NCBI RefSeq assembly: GCF_025567125.1
Contig: NZ_JAOQJI010000010.1
Location: 1-64,000, forward strand
Direction of reading: 5' to 3'
DNA length: 64,000 nucleotides
Source: Phocaeicola fibrisolvens
GTDB taxonomy: Bacteria > Bacteroidota > Bacteroidia > Bacteroidales > Bacteroidaceae
A program made the translations under genes and the position numbers. The notes under the pieces were generated by a model. It did not search any database. It was not told the DNA's origin and saw nothing but the letters and a program-made list of their open reading frames with translations. Shown here one piece after another: positions 60,872-64,000 of this stretch (positions are counted from its first letter, which is position 1; each line of letters begins with the position of its first letter).

Positions 60872-61855
60872 TTATTTTTCAATGATGGCAGACATGCCTG
60901 GGCGCAGGTTGTCAACAGGTGTTACGGGTTTTGCTTTTACTTCAAATGTTTTAAGGTCGAATTGTCCGGTTGTTTTTGTGGCCTTCCAGGCGGCATAAGT
61001 TCCGAGGTCTTTCATGACCGTAACCTGAAATTCCACGTCTTTTTCCAAAGCCGGGACATAGGCCTTTATCTTGTTTCCTACGGAAAAGTCTTTCAGGAAA
61101 TCTTCACGTACATTAAATGTAACCCACATATCGTTCAGTTGAGCCACGTTCATGATAGGGGCTCCTGTTCCTACCAATTCACCTACTTTGGGGAAAATTT
61201 CAGACACTTCCCCATCGGCTGAGGCTGTGAGATACGTTTCCGATACGTAAGAAGATACTTCGGCTACGGCTCCCTTAGCGCGTTGTACTTGAGCTGCAGC
61301 CATGGCTTTGTCTTCCCGCTGAGCTCCGTTTTGGGCCATTGTGTATTGTGCGTGAGCTGCCCTTTCGGTAGCTTTCATAGCATCGAACTGGGCTTTGGCT
61401 TCGTCTCTCTTTTGAGCACTCATCACTCCTTCTTCATACAGGCGGTTGACCCGGTTGTAAGATTTTTCAGCAATCTCCAGTCCGGCTTTGGCTTTCTGCC
61501 ACATTTCATACGCAGCTTGCAGTTGTTCGCTTCTCGTGCCGCGGAGAGCCTTTTCGTTTAAAGCCTGGGCTGCCTCTTCTGCTGCCTGCGCTTGCGATAA
61601 CTTAGCCATTACGTCGGGTGCTTCCAGGATGGCCAGTGTATCTCCGGCTTTAACCTTATCACCTTCGCTGACAAAAAATTTCAGAATACGTCCCGGCACT
61701 TTGCTGGATACTCGGTATTCTGTAGCTTCTGCTTGCCCTTGAATGATTTCAGGGCCCTTTCCTAAGGTGAAGAACCCGATAATGCTGACGATGACGATAA
61801 CGGCTAACAGTGTGAAGAATGCCAGCATGATATTGTTGCGTTGAGTCTTTTCCAT
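60872..61855 (-). CDS. HlyD-family periplasmic adaptor, efflux system 3
   Basis: 327-residue membrane fusion protein with an N-terminal membrane helix (about 9-30), a lipoyl half (EATEYRVSSKVPGRILKFFVSEGDKVKAGD), a long coiled-coil hairpin rich in Ala/Gln/Lys (about 85-200) and the second lipoyl half with YLTASADGEVSEIFPKVGELV. It lies 8 bp after tolC and 5 bp before the first permease gene. Confidence 0.93.
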   Translation of the reverse strand: MEKTQRNNIMLAFFTLLAVIVIVSIIGFFTLGKGPEIIQGQAEATEYRVSSKVPGRILKFFVSEGDKVKAGDTLAILEAPDVMAKLSQAQAAEEAAQALNEKALRGTRSEQLQAAYEMWQKAKAGLEIAEKSYNRVNRLYEEGVMSAQKRDEAKAQFDAMKATERAAHAQYTMAQNGAQREDKAMAAAQVQRAKGAVAEVSSYVSETYLTASADGEVSEIFPKVGELVGTGAPIMNVAQLNDMWVTFNVREDFLKDFSVGNKIKAYVPALEKDVEFQVTVMKDLGTYAAWKATKTTGQFDLKTFEVKAKPVTPVDNLRPGMSAIIEK

Positions 61856-61863
61856 ATTCTGTG

Positions 61864-63357
61864 TTATTTTAAAATTCCCATTGATTTGTTTAAATAAAGT
61901 TCATTCATCTTGACGTCTATCTGTGCGTCTATTTTCCCTGCTTGAGCAGAGAACCATGCAGTTTGTGCTTCCAGTACGTTGCTTGTCGGAATTACTCCTT
62001 CTTTAAATCCCAAGTTGGCGTATCGCAGGTTTTCTTCTGCTTTTTCCATGTTTTTTTCAGCCATGGCCAGTTTCTTGGTCGATTCGTTTACTTTATAAGA
62101 GTTTTGGGTTACTTGAAGTTCAACTTTTTCTTTGGTATCTTCCAGTTTGTAGCGGGCTATGTTTGCTTCTGCCTTGGCGGCTTTGACCTTATATATACCT
62201 TCTCCCCAGTGGAATACTGGTATTTTTACAATAATTCCTGCTGCCCACATGCCGCGGAATTTATTCTCAAACCCATTGACAAGTGAAGGGTTCGTCACCA
62301 GGTAATTGGCTGTCAGTGCTACGGAAGGCAGGAAATCAGCCCGGATTACATTTACTTTTTGACGGTATATTTCGGAAGCCAGTTCCAAACTTTTGAGTTC
62401 TTCCCGGTTGCTGAGTGCCGTACTGACGTTGGCTTCCGTATAGGTATTGGGAAGCGGAAGATCTTGCATGTCTTCGTCAGCCAGTCGAAGTGGGGTATCC
62501 AGCGGGAGTCCGCATAGCTGGCAGAGCAGCATTTTCGACAGACTTAATCCATTGTCTACTTGCGTAAGCATCATTTCAGCTTCGTTGACTTTCACCTTGA
62601 CACTTAATCCATCGGCTTTCGTGGCCACCCCTTCCTGAATCATCTTGTCCACATCTGAATCCAGTTTCTGTACCAATTGCAAGAAGTTTTCTGCCAATTT
62701 CTTTTTGTTGACAAGTGAAATGATTTGCCAGTAGGCCTGATCTGTCTGTAGGATTAAATCCTGCATTCCGGTAGCGTGCTGTGATTCAGCTAACCGCTCT
62801 GCATATTTGGTAATCTTGTTGTAAGCAATAATTTTTCCTCCCATAAAAATGGGTTGAGTAAGCGTGGCTGCTCCCACAGTCAGATTTCGTGTGTCGGTGT
62901 GGAAGGCATCTACCAAGCTTTGTCCGATACTGTTTAATCCATCTGTCAATCCGGCTACGGCTCCAGGTAGAAGACCTTGCAGTCCTGCTGCCAATCCGGG
63001 GTTGGAGGCTGCAAGTTGCTGCATGGCGGCCTGAAATTCTGCAGACTGCATACCTTGTTGCAGTTGTCCTCCGACGTTTGTTCCTAAATTGCCGATGGTT
63101 TGCTTTTGGGCATCACTGAGCAGGGATATTTCTTTTTGTGTACGCATGTACCCTCCTGCCAAGTCAATCTTAGGCAGATAATTAGTGAATGCTGCTTTTT
63201 TCTCGTAGTGGGCGGCATTCACTTTCTCCTGTGAAATCCGGAGCTCTTTGTTGTTGGCCAAGGCCAATGCCCGGCAGCTGTCCAGAGTGAGTATCTGTTG
63301 GGCATAACAGCTGAATGCCGTGCCGAGCAGTAAGAGTAAACTTGAAATTCTTTTCAT
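61864..63357 (-). CDS. TolC family outer-membrane efflux protein, efflux system 3
   Basis: 497-residue outer-membrane factor with a signal peptide (about 1-19, FSCYAQQ) and the long helical repeats of TolC. It is larger than the TolC of systems 1 and 2, with an extra Gln/Gly/Ala-rich insertion near residues 85-145. It is the first gene of efflux operon 3 and has a consensus promoter 41 bp upstream. Confidence 0.92.
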   Translation of the reverse strand: MKRISSLLLLLGTAFSCYAQQILTLDSCRALALANNKELRISQEKVNAAHYEKKAAFTNYLPKIDLAGGYMRTQKEISLLSDAQKQTIGNLGTNVGGQLQQGMQSAEFQAAMQQLAASNPGLAAGLQGLLPGAVAGLTDGLNSIGQSLVDAFHTDTRNLTVGAATLTQPIFMGGKIIAYNKITKYAERLAESQHATGMQDLILQTDQAYWQIISLVNKKKLAENFLQLVQKLDSDVDKMIQEGVATKADGLSVKVKVNEAEMMLTQVDNGLSLSKMLLCQLCGLPLDTPLRLADEDMQDLPLPNTYTEANVSTALSNREELKSLELASEIYRQKVNVIRADFLPSVALTANYLVTNPSLVNGFENKFRGMWAAGIIVKIPVFHWGEGIYKVKAAKAEANIARYKLEDTKEKVELQVTQNSYKVNESTKKLAMAEKNMEKAEENLRYANLGFKEGVIPTSNVLEAQTAWFSAQAGKIDAQIDVKMNELYLNKSMGILK

Positions 63358-63397
63358 TGCTGATGCTGACTTTTATTTGGTTGCTTATGCAACATTG

Positions 63398-63428
63398 CAA
63401 ATGTATGACTTTACAACAAATAGTCAAA
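63398..63428 (-). promoter_or_regulatory. promoter of efflux operon 3
   Basis: On the minus strand TTTG at 63428-63425, a 19-bp spacer and TACATTTG at 63405-63398: a full match to TTTG-N19-TAnnTTTG, 41 bp before the tolC ATG at 63357. Confidence 0.78.
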
Positions 63429-63494
63429 GTGTTTTGTTGAAAAGAATAGGTAATAAAACTTATTTTTTCCTGCCAAGTGTATCCAATTACAAAT

Positions 63495-64000
63495 TTATTT
63501 CAGCAGATTTGCATGAGGCTTTTGTGAAATAGAGTTGTACAGTACTTGTACTCGGGGGTGTGTGGAGATGTGTCTGGACATGTTTTCTTCTGAATTTCCT
63601 GAAGAAGGGAAATTTCCATAGGCCATTCTATACAATACAGGTTGCATGAGTTGGTCTTCTTCTGAACCAAGCTCTCCCAGTTTTTCTGCATAATTTTCTT
63701 CCACCTCAAAATCAGGCTGTAGTCCGTTGGTATAGTACTCATAAAAACCTTGAGAATTGCTCAGGTAGGTTGTAGTGAGCCATAACTCGATATTAGGTGC
63801 TTCTTCATTTGTGAAAAGCTGTTGTGCTACATTCTTTCCGAAAGTAGGCATACCCACTTGGTACAGCCTGCCTTCCATATAAGGTCTCAGGCAGTTGATG
63901 ATAATTTCAGAAGCAGAAGCCGTGTTGCCAGAGGTAAGTATGTATAAGTTTTGATAAGACAAGGTTGTACTTCCTGGCAGTAGGCTGGCGTCGAAATTCA
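63495..64000 (-). CDS. S41 family peptidase, C-terminal part (runs off the window)
   Basis: Incomplete: the frame stays open to the end of the window, so only about 168 C-terminal residues are visible. The S41 active-site region is YILTSGNTASASEIIINCL, with the serine in SAS. The later segment PTFGKNVAQQLF fits the glycine-containing strand after it. The rest (about 90 residues) is acidic and has no recognised domain. It is not the same gene as the S41 lipoprotein at 4422-5447. It ends 138 bp before the tolC start of efflux operon 3. Confidence 0.82.
   Translation of the reverse strand, partial: NFDASLLPGSTTLSYQNLYILTSGNTASASEIIINCLRPYMEGRLYQVGMPTFGKNVAQQLFTNEEAPNIELWLTTTYLSNSQGFYEYYTNGLQPDFEVEENYAEKLGELGSEEDQLMQPVLYRMAYGNFPSSGNSEENMSRHISTHPRVQVLYNSISQKPHANLLK

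Overview
The window looks like chromosomal DNA of a gut Bacteroidales bacterium (Bacteroides/Phocaeicola type; species not determined). The evidence is a fused lpxC-fabZ gene inside an lpx cluster, a GldB-type lipoprotein, a secreted dipeptidyl peptidase IV, a fused dual-ATPase exporter, lipoproteins with Bacteroidetes-style leaders, and many exact copies of the Bacteroides -7 promoter element TAnnTTTG placed just upstream of start codons. No phage, insertion sequence, integrase or CRISPR array was seen. The region is core chromosome rich in envelope and efflux functions.

Layout. 1-2.6 kb: ExbB, a small membrane protein and two ExbD proteins (energy module for TonB-type transport). 2.8-4.35 kb: MATE exporter, a strong terminator and tRNA-Leu(UAG). 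4.4-8.95 kb: parC followed by a DUF3316 protein and an S41 protease lipoprotein. 9.2-16.1 kb: efflux system 1 (TolC, HlyD, fused dual ATPase, two ABC-2 permeases) with a divergent AraC regulator. 16.1-20.1 kb: second MATE exporter, then a ferredoxin-nitroreductase, corA, nth operon. 20.4-22.4 kb: a preQ1-I riboswitch-like leader before queuosine-precursor transporter, queC and queF. 22.4-26.1 kb: dnaX; divergently, a FtsB/DivIC-like protein, a small membrane protein and an AI-2E family permease. 26.1-30.9 kb: lpxD, lpxC-fabZ, lpxA, a pRiA4b-ORF3-like protein, miaA. 31.1-34.7 kb: purM, small membrane protein, prfA, pyrF. 34.8-40.1 kb: GH10-like glycosidase, CstA-type permease, a predicted porin with its own promoter, an Lrp/AsnC regulator. 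40.1-42.9 kb: thyA-folA divergent from an rRNA m5C methyltransferase. 43.0-48.7 kb: efflux system 2 (MacB-like ATPase, two permeases, adaptor, TolC). 48.9-54.7 kb: ROK glucokinase, fabI, gldB-like, RsmI-like methylase, a membrane protein with a possible degenerate Nudix domain, lipA. 54.7-58.3 kb: DPP IV and an unusual TonB-domain protein. 58.4-63.4 kb: efflux system 3 (TolC, HlyD, two ABC-2 permeases, no ATPase). 63.5 kb to the edge: C-terminal part of another S41 protease.

The most unexpected structure is non-coding. Three separate gaps (about 9.1, 20.3 and 42.9 kb) each hold a tandem array of short palindromes with an exact period of 22, 21 and 22 bp. The palindrome differs completely from array to array, but the architecture is the same: four, four and six units, with cores that occur in both orientations. 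No gene explains them, and they lie in three different transcriptional contexts. I regard them as the best candidate for an undescribed element class.

Gene starts were often moved downstream of the longest reading frame because an exact TAnnTTTG element lies inside or next to the extended 5' part; these cases are noted entry by entry.
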